Positions 17,202-26,478 of a stretch of DNA of 64,000 bases are shown piece after piece; position 1 is the first letter of the stretch, and each line of letters starts with the position of its first letter. The translations under genes and the position numbers were made by a program. The notes under the pieces are model-generated. The model was given only the letters and a program-made list of their open reading frames with translations, ran no database searches and was not told the origin of the DNA. Source of the stretch: Pseudolabrys sp035718275 (GTDB lineage Bacteria; Pseudomonadota; Alphaproteobacteria; Rhizobiales; Xanthobacteraceae); contig DASTHI010000052.1 in the NCBI GenBank assembly GCA_035718275.1, positions 1 to 64,000 of the forward strand, given 5' to 3'.

Positions 17202-18157
17202 TGTGCGGTCACGACAAGTTTGCTTTTGTCCACCGCAGCTGGCAGCTGACCGAGTTCGTTCAGCACATCGGCCCAAACTGCCAACTCTTCCGGCTTGATG
17301 GTGAAACGATACGTCGGCAGCGGTACTTTGTTTACGATTGCCGGCGGCAGGTGCGAGTATTTACCGAGGATCGCGCGCATTTCATTCGGATTCTCATCCA
17401 TGAACTTCTTGGCCTCGGTCAACGAGTCAATCCAAGCCTTGATCACCGGCTTGTTGGCGCGCGCCCAAGCCCCGCTTGAGATCCAAAACGGAAATAGCAC
17501 CTCATCACCGACGGCGAACATCGGGTCTCCGAGTGACCGGGCGCCCGCCGCCATCATCGCTGTAGTAAACGGCACAAGCCCCTCGGCCGCATCGATGCTG
17601 CCTGCTTTTAGTTGATCGGCCATGTTGGGGAAGGGAACTTCCACGCCGCGCACGGATGAGGGATCAACGCCATTCTTCTTCAGCCAATACAATGTGGCGC
17701 TGTGCATCACGGCCCCAAGTGTCGGCGCGCCAATTACTTTGCCTTTCAAATCTTTTGGCTCCTTGATGGGCGAGTCACCACGCACCATCAACTGCATCAC
17801 GGGGTTGTCCTTCGTTTCAATAGCCTCGCCCGCCGTCGCCACCACGTCGAGCCCACCGGCGACCGCCTTGAGCAAATCGGGCGCGGTGGAGGCAGCAAAT
17901 TCGAATTGCTGGCCGACGGTGCCTGGCAGCAGTGAGAGGTTTTGAACCGAGGTTAGCGTCACGTCCAATCCGTGCTTTTCAAAAATGCCCTTGTCTTTGG
18001 CAACCCAGGCCGGCAGCCAGGTAGCGACCGGAACATAGGCCGCGCGCACGTGGGTCAATTTGTTTTGCGCGTGCGCATGACCTGAAATTGCGGACAGCAG
18101 GAATGCCGCCACTATGAACGTGGCCACCCGTTTCATTGTGAACCTTTCCGTACGCAT
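17198..18157 (-). CDS. ABC transporter substrate-binding protein, NMT1/SsuA/TauA type
   Basis: This exported binding protein (319 residues) captures the substrate in the periplasm. A signal peptide (VATFIVAAFLLSAISGHAHA, cleavage after AHAQ) precedes a type-II binding fold with VRAAYVPVATWLPAWVAKDKGIFEKHGLDV, the typical beginning of the NMT1/THI5-like group. Two ATGs (18157 and 18136) both have ribosome binding sites (GGGAGG and GGAAAGG); either yields a good signal peptide. The group imports sulfonates, nitrate, pyrimidines and aromatic acids, so the ligand stays open. Confidence 0.9.
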   Translation of the reverse strand: MRTERFTMKRVATFIVAAFLLSAISGHAHAQNKLTHVRAAYVPVATWLPAWVAKDKGIFEKHGLDVTLTSVQNLSLLPGTVGQQFEFAASTAPDLLKAVAGGLDVVATAGEAIETKDNPVMQLMVRGDSPIKEPKDLKGKVIGAPTLGAVMHSATLYWLKKNGVDPSSVRGVEVPFPNMADQLKAGSIDAAEGLVPFTTAMMAAGARSLGDPMFAVGDEVLFPFWISSGAWARANKPVIKAWIDSLTEAKKFMDENPNEMRAILGKYSHLPPAIVNKVPLPTYRFTIKPEELAVWADVLNELGQLPAAVDKSKLVVTAQ

Positions 18158-18258
18158 GACGGCCCTCCCTCACCAATTGTGCGATCTTTGTTTCGACTCT
18201 ATCGGAGCCCAGGCAACAGGCAAACTGGTCGATTCGGCGCATGGAGCGTCATGGAAGC

Positions 18259-19062
18259 CTAATTGCCCAAGAATTTAGGCACTCTGTTTTCCTGATGTGC
18301 CCGTATGCCCTCGTCAACGTCGACGCTCCATTCGAGCTGACGTCGCAGCAATAGCGCAACCTTGCGTGCCGCGTTAAAGCCAAGCTCCTCATCCACTTTC
18401 ATAATTTCCTTGGCCCCGCGCAAGGCAAGCGGTCCGTTTGATTCAATTGAGGACAGAAAAGCCGACAACTCTCGGTCGAAATTTGACTCCGGCACGATTT
18501 TTTGAACAAAGCCGATTGCCTCCATTTCGGCTGCCGAAAAGTCACGCCCGGTGCAAATAAGCTCAAGAGCGCGTGGGCGTCCCACCAGGCGCGCCAGCCG
18601 CAATGGTCCGCCCGCGCCAGGAAATCCACCCCACCTAGCTTCAGGCAAAGAAGCGGAGATATGATTTGAGGCGAAGCGAATATCGCAGGCGAGAGCCAGT
18701 TCGACGCCTCCGGCACGAACATTGCCGTTCAACCCGGCGACCACGATCTGCGGCACCGCCTCAATAGCATCGAACGCCGCCGCTGCCTGCATCACGAGTT
18801 GCACGACCTCCTCCTTGGTCATGCGCCCGCGCAGCACCGGATTCAGGATTCCACTGGAAAAGTCTTCGCTACCGACACCACGAATGAGCACGACGTGCAA
18901 ATCGTCGCGCATCCTTAAAATCGCCGCGACGCGAGAGAGCGCTTCGATAGCGGCTGCCGTGAGCCGATTACCCTCGGCTGCGTTGTCTATGATGATGGTT
19001 GCCCGGCAACCATCGGTTCGAAAACTGAGTCCCTGGACGGACAATTCCTCGTTTTCCCCCAC
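18259..19062 (-). CDS. Enoyl-CoA hydratase/isomerase (crotonase) family protein
   Basis: This 267-residue crotonase-fold protein would act on a CoA thioester. The oxyanion-hole segments are FSSGILNPVLRG (unusually lacking the normal 'A.FsaGaDl' look) and VRAGGVELALACDIRFA. The position usually holding the second catalytic glutamate reads LPEARWGGFPGAGG. The frame is open up to 19251, but the GTG at 19062 has a strong ribosome binding site (CTGGAGG, 5 nt spacing) and gives the usual family length. It is the first gene of the operon with the SsuABC-type importer and LLM monooxygenase, 101 bp before the binding protein gene, suggesting that the imported substrate is degraded as a CoA ester. Confidence 0.82.
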   Translation of the reverse strand: MGENEELSVQGLSFRTDGCRATIIIDNAAEGNRLTAAAIEALSRVAAILRMRDDLHVVLIRGVGSEDFSSGILNPVLRGRMTKEEVVQLVMQAAAAFDAIEAVPQIVVAGLNGNVRAGGVELALACDIRFASNHISASLPEARWGGFPGAGGPLRLARLVGRPRALELICTGRDFSAAEMEAIGFVQKIVPESNFDRELSAFLSSIESNGPLALRGAKEIMKVDEELGFNAARKVALLLRRQLEWSVDVDEGIRAHQENRVPKFLGN

Positions 19063-19281
19063 TTGCGCCTCCAGTCTGCCTTGCACAGGATCAGGGATGT
19101 CGCTGAACTTTGCTCTGATCCAGCGGCGTAAACAATATTCGAGCCTGAAGGTTGTCGAGAGAGGTTGACGCAAACTCAGGGCGGCAGCCCAACAGATCAC
19201 CGAAAACCAGTCCGAGGCGCGGGCTTTCCTGGCACGTTTTTGGCCCCACAATGAAATGAAGAGAGCGGTGTGTGCCCTTGG

Positions 19282-19356
19282 TGGCTGGGGCGCCAGGATT
19301 CGAACCTGGGAATGGCGGAATCAAAATCCGCTGCCTTACCACTTGGCTACGCCCCA
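19282..19356 (-). tRNA. tRNA-Gln (anticodon TTG)
   Basis: A complete tRNA cloverleaf lies on the minus strand. The 7-bp acceptor stem is formed by TGGGGCG and CGCCCCA, the anticodon stem GCGGA/TCCGC encloses the loop TTTTGAT with anticodon TTG, and the T arm contains GGTTCGAATCC. The CCA end is encoded (19282-19284). It stands alone between the crotonase operon and the acyl-CoA dehydrogenase gene. Confidence 0.97.
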
Positions 19357-19505
19357 ATAGTACAGGAGAGCCGCATCGAAGCCATATCGCAGGCGGCCGC
19401 GGGACCATACCGGCGCGGCAGCATGCAATCAATGCTTTGCCATTCTCTCCAAAATGCCTGTTGGCCGCGTTGACCGGCCCTACCCGGAGACTAGATTAGC
19501 GGGGA

Positions 19506-21233
19506 ATGACCTACCGCGCGCCGATCGCCGATATTGCCTTCACGCTCAATCACGCAGCGGGGTTCGATCAGGCATTGGCGGAAGGCATTTACGGCGATCT
19601 CGACGAGGAGACCATCGACTCGGTGCTGGCCGAAGCGGGTCGATTTGCATCTGAAGTCATCGCTCCGCTCAATGCACCGGGCGACAAGTTCGGCACCCCT
19701 TTCAAGGACGGGCAGGTCGTTACCCCGCCGGGCTGGAAAGAAGCCTACAAGGCATGGAGCGCCGCCGGCTGGAACGGCCTCGCCGCCCCCGCCCATTGGG
19801 GCGGCCAGGAGTTGCCGCATGCGCTCAACGCCGCGTGCATTGAAATGTGGAACTCGGCTTCGATGGCGTTCGGTATCGGTCCCGTTCTGACCATGGCGGC
19901 GGTCGATGCGCTTCATGCCTACGGCAGCGAGTCTTTGAAGCAGCGTTACCTCGAGAAGCTCGTGAGCGGCGAATGGATGGGCACCATGCAACTCACCGAG
20001 CCGCAGGCCGGCTCCGATGTCGGAGCCCTGCGGACGAAGGCCGAACGCATGCCCGACGGCAGTTACCGGATCACCGGCACGAAAATCTTCATCACCTATG
20101 GCGAGCACGACCTCACTGACAACATCATTCATTTCGTGCTCGCGCGGCTTCCTGACGCGCCGGCGGGCACCAAAGGCGTGTCGCTTTTCCTCATTCCCAA
20201 ATTCCTGCCCGACGGCACGCGCAATGACGTGCGCGCGCATTCGGTGGAGCACAAGCTTGGCATCCATGCATCACCGACTTGCACAATGGTCTATGGCGAT
20301 GATGGCGGTGCCGTCGCCTTTCTCGTCGGCGAAGAACACAAGGGCATGAGCTGCATGTTCACGATGATGAACCGTGCGCGGCTCGCCGTTGGGCTACAGG
20401 GAGTAGCCATCGCCGAACGCGCGACCCAGCAGGCGATGGCCTATGCCCGCGAGCGCAAGCAAGGCGCGGCCGGCGCGATCATCGCCTACCCTGATGTGAG
20501 ACGGATGCTGCTCAGTATGCGCGCCCTCACCGGTGCGGCGCGGGCAATCTGCTATACCACAGGTGTTGCAATCGACCGCTCGTTGCGCGCCAGCAGCGCA
20601 TCAGCCCGCAAGAGCGCGCATGAGCGTGCGTCGCTGCTCACGCCCGTCGCCAAGGCATTCTCGACCGATATCGGCATTGAGGTCGCATCGCTTGGCGTGC
20701 AGGTACACGGCGGGATGGGCTATATCGAGGAGACCGGCGCCGCCCAGCACTATCGTGATGCGCGGATTGCGGCGATCTATGAAGGCACGAACGGCATCCA
20801 GGCGCTTGACCTCGTCACGCGCAAGGTGCCGCTCGAGGACGGCCGCACCGTCGCGCTTTACATCGATGAATTGCGCCGAACCGCGAGGAAGGTCAAAGAA
20901 AGCAATGTACCTCTCTTCGGCGACACCGGCCCTCGGCTCGATGCGGCGATCGACAGCCTAGAGAGCGCAACGCAATGGTTGCTCGCACGCAAGTCGTCGG
21001 ACGCTGCGCTCGCGGGAGCCACACCTTACCTGCGGCTGTTCGGCTATGCTGCGGGTGGCTGCATGCTCGCGGCGGATGCGATCGCTGCATCGCGGCGCGC
21101 CGACGGCACGCGGCGGACCGAACTCGCGCGTTTCTTCGCGGAGAACATCGCCGTGCAGGCGGGATCTCTCGAGCGCACGGTGACCGGAGGCGCCGAGAGC
21201 ATCCTTGCTGTGCAAGCTGCGCTTGCCGAGTGA
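19506..21233 (+). CDS. Acyl-CoA dehydrogenase, long form (DmdC/FadE5-like)
   Basis: This flavoprotein (575 residues) introduces a 2,3 double bond in an acyl-CoA, passing electrons to ETF. It is longer than the usual 380-residue enzymes and has the extra C-terminal domain of the DmdC-like group. The FAD/substrate motif MQLTEPQAGSDVGALRTKA, the helical signature VQVHGGMGYIEETGAAQHYRDARIAAIYEGTNGIQALDL and the catalytic glutamate in YEGTNG are present. Substrate may be methylthiopropionyl-CoA or a medium/long acyl-CoA; I cannot tell. The SDR gene follows after 4 bp. Confidence 0.93.
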   Translation: MTYRAPIADIAFTLNHAAGFDQALAEGIYGDLDEETIDSVLAEAGRFASEVIAPLNAPGDKFGTPFKDGQVVTPPGWKEAYKAWSAAGWNGLAAPAHWGGQELPHALNAACIEMWNSASMAFGIGPVLTMAAVDALHAYGSESLKQRYLEKLVSGEWMGTMQLTEPQAGSDVGALRTKAERMPDGSYRITGTKIFITYGEHDLTDNIIHFVLARLPDAPAGTKGVSLFLIPKFLPDGTRNDVRAHSVEHKLGIHASPTCTMVYGDDGGAVAFLVGEEHKGMSCMFTMMNRARLAVGLQGVAIAERATQQAMAYARERKQGAAGAIIAYPDVRRMLLSMRALTGAARAICYTTGVAIDRSLRASSASARKSAHERASLLTPVAKAFSTDIGIEVASLGVQVHGGMGYIEETGAAQHYRDARIAAIYEGTNGIQALDLVTRKVPLEDGRTVALYIDELRRTARKVKESNVPLFGDTGPRLDAAIDSLESATQWLLARKSSDAALAGATPYLRLFGYAAGGCMLAADAIAASRRADGTRRTELARFFAENIAVQAGSLERTVTGGAESILAVQAALAE

Positions 21234-21237
21234 ATCG

Positions 21238-22104
21238 ATGTCGCTGAAAGGCAAGACCTTATTCATCACCGGCGGCTCACGCGGCATCGGTCTCGCCATT
21301 GCGCTCAAGGCCGCCGCCGAAGGCGCGAACATCGCGATTGCGGCCAAGACGGTCGAGCCTCACCCCAAGCTTGAAGGAACCATCCACACGGCGGCGGCCG
21401 ATATCGCCAAAGCGGGCGGACGAGCGTTGCCGTTTGCCGTCGACGTGCGTGACGAGACGGCGGTGCAGACGGCCATCGAAGAAACAGCGCTTAAGTTCGG
21501 TGGAATCGACATCGTCGTGAACAATGCCAGCGCCATCCAGCTGACATCGGTCGCCGGAACCGACATGCGGCGCTATGACCTCATGCAGCAGGTCAATGCG
21601 CGCGCCAGCTTCATGGTCTCCAAGCTGGCCATCCCGTATTTGGTGCGAGCAGCGAATCCTCACGTCCTGATGCTGTCGCCGCCGCTCGACATGTCGGAAA
21701 AGTGGTTTGCCCCTCACACAGCCTATTCAATTGCGAAGTTCGGGATGAGCATGGTGGTCCTTGGCCTCGCCGGCGAGCTGCGCGGCAAGGTCGCAGTGAA
21801 CGCGTTGTGGCCGCGCACCACCATCGCGACCGCCGCCATCAGGAATCTGCTCGGGGGCGACGCCATGATGCGTCGTTCGCGAAAGCCGGAAATCGTTGCC
21901 GATGCCGCCTGCCGCATATTCAGCAAGCCGAAAACCTTCACCGGGAATTTCCTGATCGACGACACATTCCTGGCCGGCGAAGGCGTGACCGATTTCGACC
22001 GCTATCGTGTCGATCCCACCCAGCCGCTGCAGATCGACTTTTTTGTCCCGGAGACCAGCTTGCCGCCGCAAGGCGTGACGCTCGCCCCTAAAGCCCCAGT
22101 CTAG
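21238..22104 (+). CDS. SDR-family oxidoreductase, HSDL2-like
   Basis: A short-chain dehydrogenase of 288 residues with TGGSRGIG, NNAS and Y-x3-K (YSIAK). The segments IAIAAKTVEPHPKLEGTIHTAA and HVLMLSPPLDM are typical of the hydroxysteroid-dehydrogenase-like 2 (HSDL2) group found beside acyl-CoA dehydrogenases, and suggest a role in lipid or b-oxidation-like metabolism. I chose the ATG at 21238, since the earlier in-frame start lies inside the dehydrogenase gene. Confidence 0.9.
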   Translation: MSLKGKTLFITGGSRGIGLAIALKAAAEGANIAIAAKTVEPHPKLEGTIHTAAADIAKAGGRALPFAVDVRDETAVQTAIEETALKFGGIDIVVNNASAIQLTSVAGTDMRRYDLMQQVNARASFMVSKLAIPYLVRAANPHVLMLSPPLDMSEKWFAPHTAYSIAKFGMSMVVLGLAGELRGKVAVNALWPRTTIATAAIRNLLGGDAMMRRSRKPEIVADAACRIFSKPKTFTGNFLIDDTFLAGEGVTDFDRYRVDPTQPLQIDFFVPETSLPPQGVTLAPKAPV

Positions 22105-22141
22105 GTTTGCACTCCGTCGAAAGACTGCGTTAGAAGACGAA

Positions 22142-23071
22142 ATGTCCACGCTTCTCATTACGCATCCCGACTGCCTGGAGCACCTGACGCCGGCCGGCCA
22201 TCCTGAACGTCCGGATCGGCTGCGTGCCATCGAGCGGGCCCTTGAAGACGAGAAGTTCCAATCTCTCGCGCGCGTCGAGGCTCCGCGCGGTTCACTCGAC
22301 ATCATCACGCTCTGCCACCCGAGCGAGTATGTCGAAGCAATCCGTGAGGCCTCGCCCACTGAGGGCCTGGTGCGGCTCGATGCAGATACCTCGATGTCGC
22401 CGGGCAGTTTCGAGGCGGCACTGCGCGCGGTCGGTGGAGCAAAGCTTGCCGTCGACGAGGTGATGACGGGCAAGGCCGCGAATGCGTTTGTTGCAACGCG
22501 GCCGCCCGGCCATCACACGGAAACGGCGCGCCCGATGGGCTTCTGTCTCTTCAATAATGCCGCGATCGCAGCCAGGTACGCGCAAAAAACTTACGGGGCC
22601 GAGCGCGCCGCGATCGTCGATTTCGATGTCCACCACGGCAACGGCTCGCAGGACATCTTCTGGTCGGACAAGACCGTCATGTACTGCTCCACGCATGAAA
22701 TGCCGCTTTATCCCGGGACGGGAGCAGTCGGCGAGCGTGGAGAGTTCAACACCATTGTCAACGCGCCGCTGTCGGCAGGCGACGCAGGCGATGTCTTCCG
22801 CGAGGCAGTCGACACGGTCATCCTGCCTCGGCTGCGCGACTTCAGTCCTGACATCATCATTATTTCGGCGGGCTTCGACGCGCACACGCGTGATCCGCTC
22901 GCCAATCTCAATCTCGTCGAGGCGGACTACGCTTGGGTAACAAAAAAGCTCATGGAGGTGGCCGATGCCAGGGCCGGCGGACGAGTCGTATCCCTGCTTG
23001 AGGGTGGCTACGATCTGCAGGGGCTTTCGCGATCAGTCGCGGCGCATGTGACGGCGCTGATGCACGGGTAG
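22142..23071 (+). CDS. Histone deacetylase family protein (AcuC/HDAC-like amidohydrolase)
   Basis: This zinc-dependent deacetylase-fold enzyme (309 residues) carries the family residues: RPPGHHTE (paired histidines), DFDVHHGNGSQDIFW (zinc ligands Asp and His) and SAGFDAHTRDPLANL (third zinc ligand). The bacterial group includes acetoin-utilisation deacetylase and acetylpolyamine amidohydrolase. In many Rhizobiales the gene lies just before xseB, as here, so this is a conserved neighbourhood rather than a special system. Confidence 0.93.
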   Translation: MSTLLITHPDCLEHLTPAGHPERPDRLRAIERALEDEKFQSLARVEAPRGSLDIITLCHPSEYVEAIREASPTEGLVRLDADTSMSPGSFEAALRAVGGAKLAVDEVMTGKAANAFVATRPPGHHTETARPMGFCLFNNAAIAARYAQKTYGAERAAIVDFDVHHGNGSQDIFWSDKTVMYCSTHEMPLYPGTGAVGERGEFNTIVNAPLSAGDAGDVFREAVDTVILPRLRDFSPDIIIISAGFDAHTRDPLANLNLVEADYAWVTKKLMEVADARAGGRVVSLLEGGYDLQGLSRSVAAHVTALMHG

Positions 23072-23138
23072 GAAACTAGGCTATCTTCAGAACCGCGGGG
23101 CGATCCAGGATATTGTCGAAGAACGGCGGAACCAGCAC

Positions 23139-23387
23139 ATGGCCGAGAACAATAGCGATATCACAAAGATGCCATTCGAGCGCGCCATCGAGGAGCTGGA
23201 GTCCATCGTCAAGGATCTCGAGGGCGGGAAAGTCCCGCTCGAACAGTCAGTCGCGCTATACGAGCGGGGCGAAGCACTCAAGAAACGCTGCGAAGAGCTG
23301 TTGCGCCAGGCCGAAGCGCGCGTCGAAAAGATTACTCTCGACGCCAATGGCAGGCCGACGGGCAGCGAACCGCTCGACGTGGACTGA
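23139..23387 (+). CDS. xseB: Exodeoxyribonuclease VII small subunit
   Basis: At 82 residues this is the small helical subunit of exonuclease VII, which binds XseA and degrades single-stranded DNA. The sequence FERAIEELESIVKDLEGGKVPLEQSVALYERGEALKKRCEELLRQAEARVEKI is the XseB antiparallel coiled-coil with its conserved LE.GK.PLE.S...YE.G motif. The xseA gene is not in the window. It lies 67 bp after the HDAC-like gene and before dxs, a common alphaproteobacterial order. Confidence 0.96.
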   Translation: MAENNSDITKMPFERAIEELESIVKDLEGGKVPLEQSVALYERGEALKKRCEELLRQAEARVEKITLDANGRPTGSEPLDVD

Positions 23388-23531
23388 CAGATCAAGTCTT
23401 GACCGAATTGCCCCGGGGGGCGGACCTGGTGTAAGCAGCACCACCGGAACAAACGCGGAAGTGGCCGCTTTAGGGGGTTGGCGCTTACCGCAAGTACGCC
23501 AGAGAACCTGAGTATACGTGTGGAGTTGCTC

Positions 23532-25454
23532 TTGTCCGACGTGTCAAAGACGCCGCTGCTCGACCGCGTGCGGTTTCCCCGCGATCTGAAGAACTTGTCG
23601 CCCGACCAGCTCAGACAGCTTGCGGACGAGCTGCGCTTCGAGACGATCGATGCCGTTGCAAAGACGGGAGGACATCTCGGCGCCGGTCTGGGCGTCGTCG
23701 AGCTGACCGTCGCACTGCACTATATTTTCGACACTCCCGAAGACAAGCTGATCTGGGATGTCGGCCACCAAAGCTATCCGCACAAAATCCTGACCGGCAG
23801 GCGCGACCGCATCCGTACCCTGCGGCAAGGAGGTGGCCTTTCGGGTTTCACGAAACGCGCGGAAAGCGAGTACGACCCGTTCGGCGCAGCGCATTCCTCG
23901 ACATCGATCTCGGCCGCCCTTGGGATGGCCGTCGCGCGCGATCTTGATGGCAAGAAGCACAATGTGATCGCCGTGATCGGTGACGGCGCCATGTCCGCGG
24001 GCATGGCTTATGAGGCCATGAACAATGCCGGGGCGAGTAACGAGCGCCTCATTGTCATCCTCAACGACAATGACATGTCCATCGCGCCGCCGGTCGGCGC
24101 GATGTCCGCGTACCTCTCGAGGCTGTTATCGGGGCGCACCTATCTCAAGCTGCGCGATGTCGGCAAGCAACTTACGGCCCATCTGCCCAAACGCCTTGAT
24201 GAGTTCATCACGCGAGGTGTGGAGCACGCACGCGGGTTCTGGACCGGCGGCACCCTCTTCGAGGAGCTTGGCTTTTATTATGTCGGGCCCATCGACGGGC
24301 ATAATTTCGACCATTTGCTCCCAGTCCTGCGCAACGTGCGGGACGCCGAGGCGGGGCCGATACTCGTCCATGTGGTGACGCAAAAAGGCAAGGGCTACGC
24401 GCCCGCGGAAAGCTCCGCGGACAAATATCATGGTGTGGTCAAGTTCGATGTCGCGACGGGCGCGCAGGCGAAACCCAAATCCCAGGCTCCGCAATACACC
24501 AAGGTATTCGCGCAAAGCCTGATCAAGGAGGCCCGCAAGGACGAAAAGATCGTCGCCATTACTGCGGCGATGCCCTCGGGCACTGGTCTCGATCTGTTCG
24601 CAAAGGAATTTCCAAACCGCTGCTTCGATGTTGGCATCGCGGAACAGCACGCAGTCACCTTCGCCGGCGGGCTTGCCGCCGAAGGTCTGAAGCCTTTCGC
24701 CGCCATCTATTCGACCTTCCTGCAGCGCGCCTATGATCAGGTCGTCCACGACATCGCCATTCAGAGGCTCCCGGTCCGATTTGCCATCGATCGCGCAGGC
24801 CTCGTGGGTGCCGATGGACCGACGCATGCGGGCTCTTTCGACATCACCTATCTCGGCTGCCTTCCCGGCTTTGTCTTGATGGCTGCAGCAGATGAAGCCG
24901 AGCTTGTGCACATGATCGCCACGGCGGTGGCGATCGATGACCGGCCCTGCGCGGTCCGCTTCCCGCGCGGAGAAGGTCTCGGCGTGCCCATGCCGGCTGA
25001 AGGCGTCCCCTTCGACATCGGCAAGGGCCGCATCCTTCAGGAGGGGCACAAGGTCGCCCTTCTTTCCTACGGGGGACGGGTTGCGGAATGCCTCGCCGCG
25101 GCCGCCGAGCTCAAGGCGCTGGGACTTTCAACAACGGTTGCCGATGCACGGTTTGCAAAACCGCTGGATACGGAGCTCGTCGGGCGGCTTGCGCGCGAGC
25201 ATGAGGTCCTCGTCACCATCGAAGAGGGCGCGATCGGCGGTTTCGGCGCGTATGTGCTGCAGGCGCTGGGAGAAGACGGCCTGCTGGATGGCGGCCTCCG
25301 CGTGCGCTGCATGGTCCTTCCCGACATTTTCATAGATCAAAATTCACCGGCAGCGATGTACGCGCAGGCCGGCCTCGATGCCAAAGGGATCGTGGCGAAG
25401 GTTTTCGAAGCTTTGGGAAAGAACGCAGCGGAGGAGACCGTTCGTCTCGCTTAG
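23532..25454 (+). CDS. dxs: 1-deoxy-D-xylulose-5-phosphate synthase
   Basis: This enzyme condenses pyruvate with glyceraldehyde-3-phosphate, the first step of the MEP isoprenoid pathway, using thiamine diphosphate. The ThDP motif is GDGAMSAGMAYEAMNNAG; the transketolase-type catalytic glutamate is in FDVGIAEQHAV; phosphate/substrate residues follow in DRAGLVGADGPTHAGSFD. The frame extends upstream to 23478, but a TTG at 23532 with GGAG six bases before it yields a start SDVSKTPLLD, which matches Rhizobiales Dxs N-termini (640 residues). Its stop overlaps the convergent DUF6496 gene by four bases. Confidence 0.95.
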   Translation: MSDVSKTPLLDRVRFPRDLKNLSPDQLRQLADELRFETIDAVAKTGGHLGAGLGVVELTVALHYIFDTPEDKLIWDVGHQSYPHKILTGRRDRIRTLRQGGGLSGFTKRAESEYDPFGAAHSSTSISAALGMAVARDLDGKKHNVIAVIGDGAMSAGMAYEAMNNAGASNERLIVILNDNDMSIAPPVGAMSAYLSRLLSGRTYLKLRDVGKQLTAHLPKRLDEFITRGVEHARGFWTGGTLFEELGFYYVGPIDGHNFDHLLPVLRNVRDAEAGPILVHVVTQKGKGYAPAESSADKYHGVVKFDVATGAQAKPKSQAPQYTKVFAQSLIKEARKDEKIVAITAAMPSGTGLDLFAKEFPNRCFDVGIAEQHAVTFAGGLAAEGLKPFAAIYSTFLQRAYDQVVHDIAIQRLPVRFAIDRAGLVGADGPTHAGSFDITYLGCLPGFVLMAAADEAELVHMIATAVAIDDRPCAVRFPRGEGLGVPMPAEGVPFDIGKGRILQEGHKVALLSYGGRVAECLAAAAELKALGLSTTVADARFAKPLDTELVGRLAREHEVLVTIEEGAIGGFGAYVLQALGEDGLLDGGLRVRCMVLPDIFIDQNSPAAMYAQAGLDAKGIVAKVFEALGKNAAEETVRLA

Positions 25455-25639
25455 GCTCTCTTCTTTCTCTTTGGTACTTTCTTTCCTTTGCGGCGTGCCT
25501 CCGAGAGCCCGATCGCAATCGCTTGCTTGCGACTCTTGACCTTCTTCCCGCTGCGCCCACTTTTCAGTGTACCCTTTTTCCGCTTCTTCATCGCGCGCTC
25601 CACATCCTTGGACGCGCTTTTTGAATATTTGCGTGCCAT
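25451..25639 (-). CDS. DUF6496-type small, very basic protein
   Basis: A 62-residue protein rich in Lys and Arg: it starts MARKYSKSASKDVERAMKKR, continues with a GKKVKSRKQAIAIGLSEARRKG segment and ends in KVPKRKKRA. I recognise this as the DUF6496 family, small nucleic-acid-binding-like proteins frequent in Rhizobiales and other soil bacteria, of unknown function. The second segment (KQAIAIGLSEARR) also occurs as a short repeat in related stress-induced proteins. The gene is convergent with dxs and overlaps its stop by 4 bp. A ribosome binding site (GGAGAAG) is present ahead of the ATG. Confidence 0.85.
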   Translation of the reverse strand: MARKYSKSASKDVERAMKKRKKGTLKSGRSGKKVKSRKQAIAIGLSEARRKGKKVPKRKKRA

Positions 25640-25752
25640 ACTTCTTCTCCAAATCGAGCGTTGGCCGTTGCATTTCGGCCAATGCTGCTAACCGCACGGA
25701 GCGGAACTTTGTTCCAGTCCGTAACCCGTGGGACCCTGAATGAGGACGGGTT

Positions 25753-26478
25753 GTGAATTCCCGTGACCGTGTCGACCGGCTGCTGGTCAGGCGAGGACTC
25801 TTCGAAAGCAGAGCCAAGGCGCAGGCTGCAATTGAAGCCGGCCTGGTCATCGCCGACGACCGCCTTGTCCGCAAAGCGTCTGAAGAGCTCGCGACGGACG
25901 CGGTGCTGCGTGCAAGATCACCGCATCCTTATGTCTCGCGCGGCGGTATCAAGCTCGCCGCAGCGCTCGATCATTTTCGATTCGATCCGCGCGGCCAGAT
26001 CTGCCTTGACGTCGGTGCCTCGACCGGCGGATTTACCGAGGTCCTGTGCGAGCGGGGGGCAAGGCGCGTCTATGCCGTCGATGTGGGGCATGGGCAACTG
26101 CACGAGTCGTTGCGGCTTCGACCAGAGATCATCTCCCTTGAAAGAACCGACATTCGGGATCTAGGACCTCTCGATCATCCGCCCGGCCTTGTCACAATCG
26201 ACGTGAGCTTCATTTCGCTCAAGATCGTGCTGCCGGCAGCCCTGGCGATCGCTGGCCCACATGCGCAAGTCGTTGCGCTCATCAAACCCCAATTCGAATC
26301 GGGGCGCGCTGCTGTGAAAAAGGGCATCGTGCGCGACGCCTTAATTCATGCCCAAGTCTGCGATGATCTCGCTGAACTCACCTCACGGCTGGGCTGGCGA
26401 GTGCTGGGCGTCATCCCCTCGCCGATCGAGGGCGGCGACGGCAACGCCGAATTTCTGCTCGGTGCATTGCGTGGCTGA
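25753..26478 (+). CDS. tlyA: TlyA-family rRNA (cytidine-2'-O)-methyltransferase
   Basis: This 241-residue protein has an N-terminal S4 RNA-binding domain (about 5-65, RVDRLLVRRGLFESRAKAQAAIEAG) and a C-terminal FtsJ-like methyltransferase domain with the SAM motif CLDVGASTGGFTEVLCERGA. TlyA methylates 16S and 23S rRNA on cytidine 2'-O. The start is GTG at 25753. In Rhizobiales it commonly follows dxs, as here, and its stop overlaps the GTG of the next methyltransferase gene. Confidence 0.93.
   Translation: MNSRDRVDRLLVRRGLFESRAKAQAAIEAGLVIADDRLVRKASEELATDAVLRARSPHPYVSRGGIKLAAALDHFRFDPRGQICLDVGASTGGFTEVLCERGARRVYAVDVGHGQLHESLRLRPEIISLERTDIRDLGPLDHPPGLVTIDVSFISLKIVLPAALAIAGPHAQVVALIKPQFESGRAAVKKGIVRDALIHAQVCDDLAELTSRLGWRVLGVIPSPIEGGDGNAEFLLGALRG

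Noticed and set aside
19282..19356. The tRNA-Gln gene as an integration site for a genomic island
   Set aside because: I see no integrase gene and no repeated tRNA 3' end within the window on either side.
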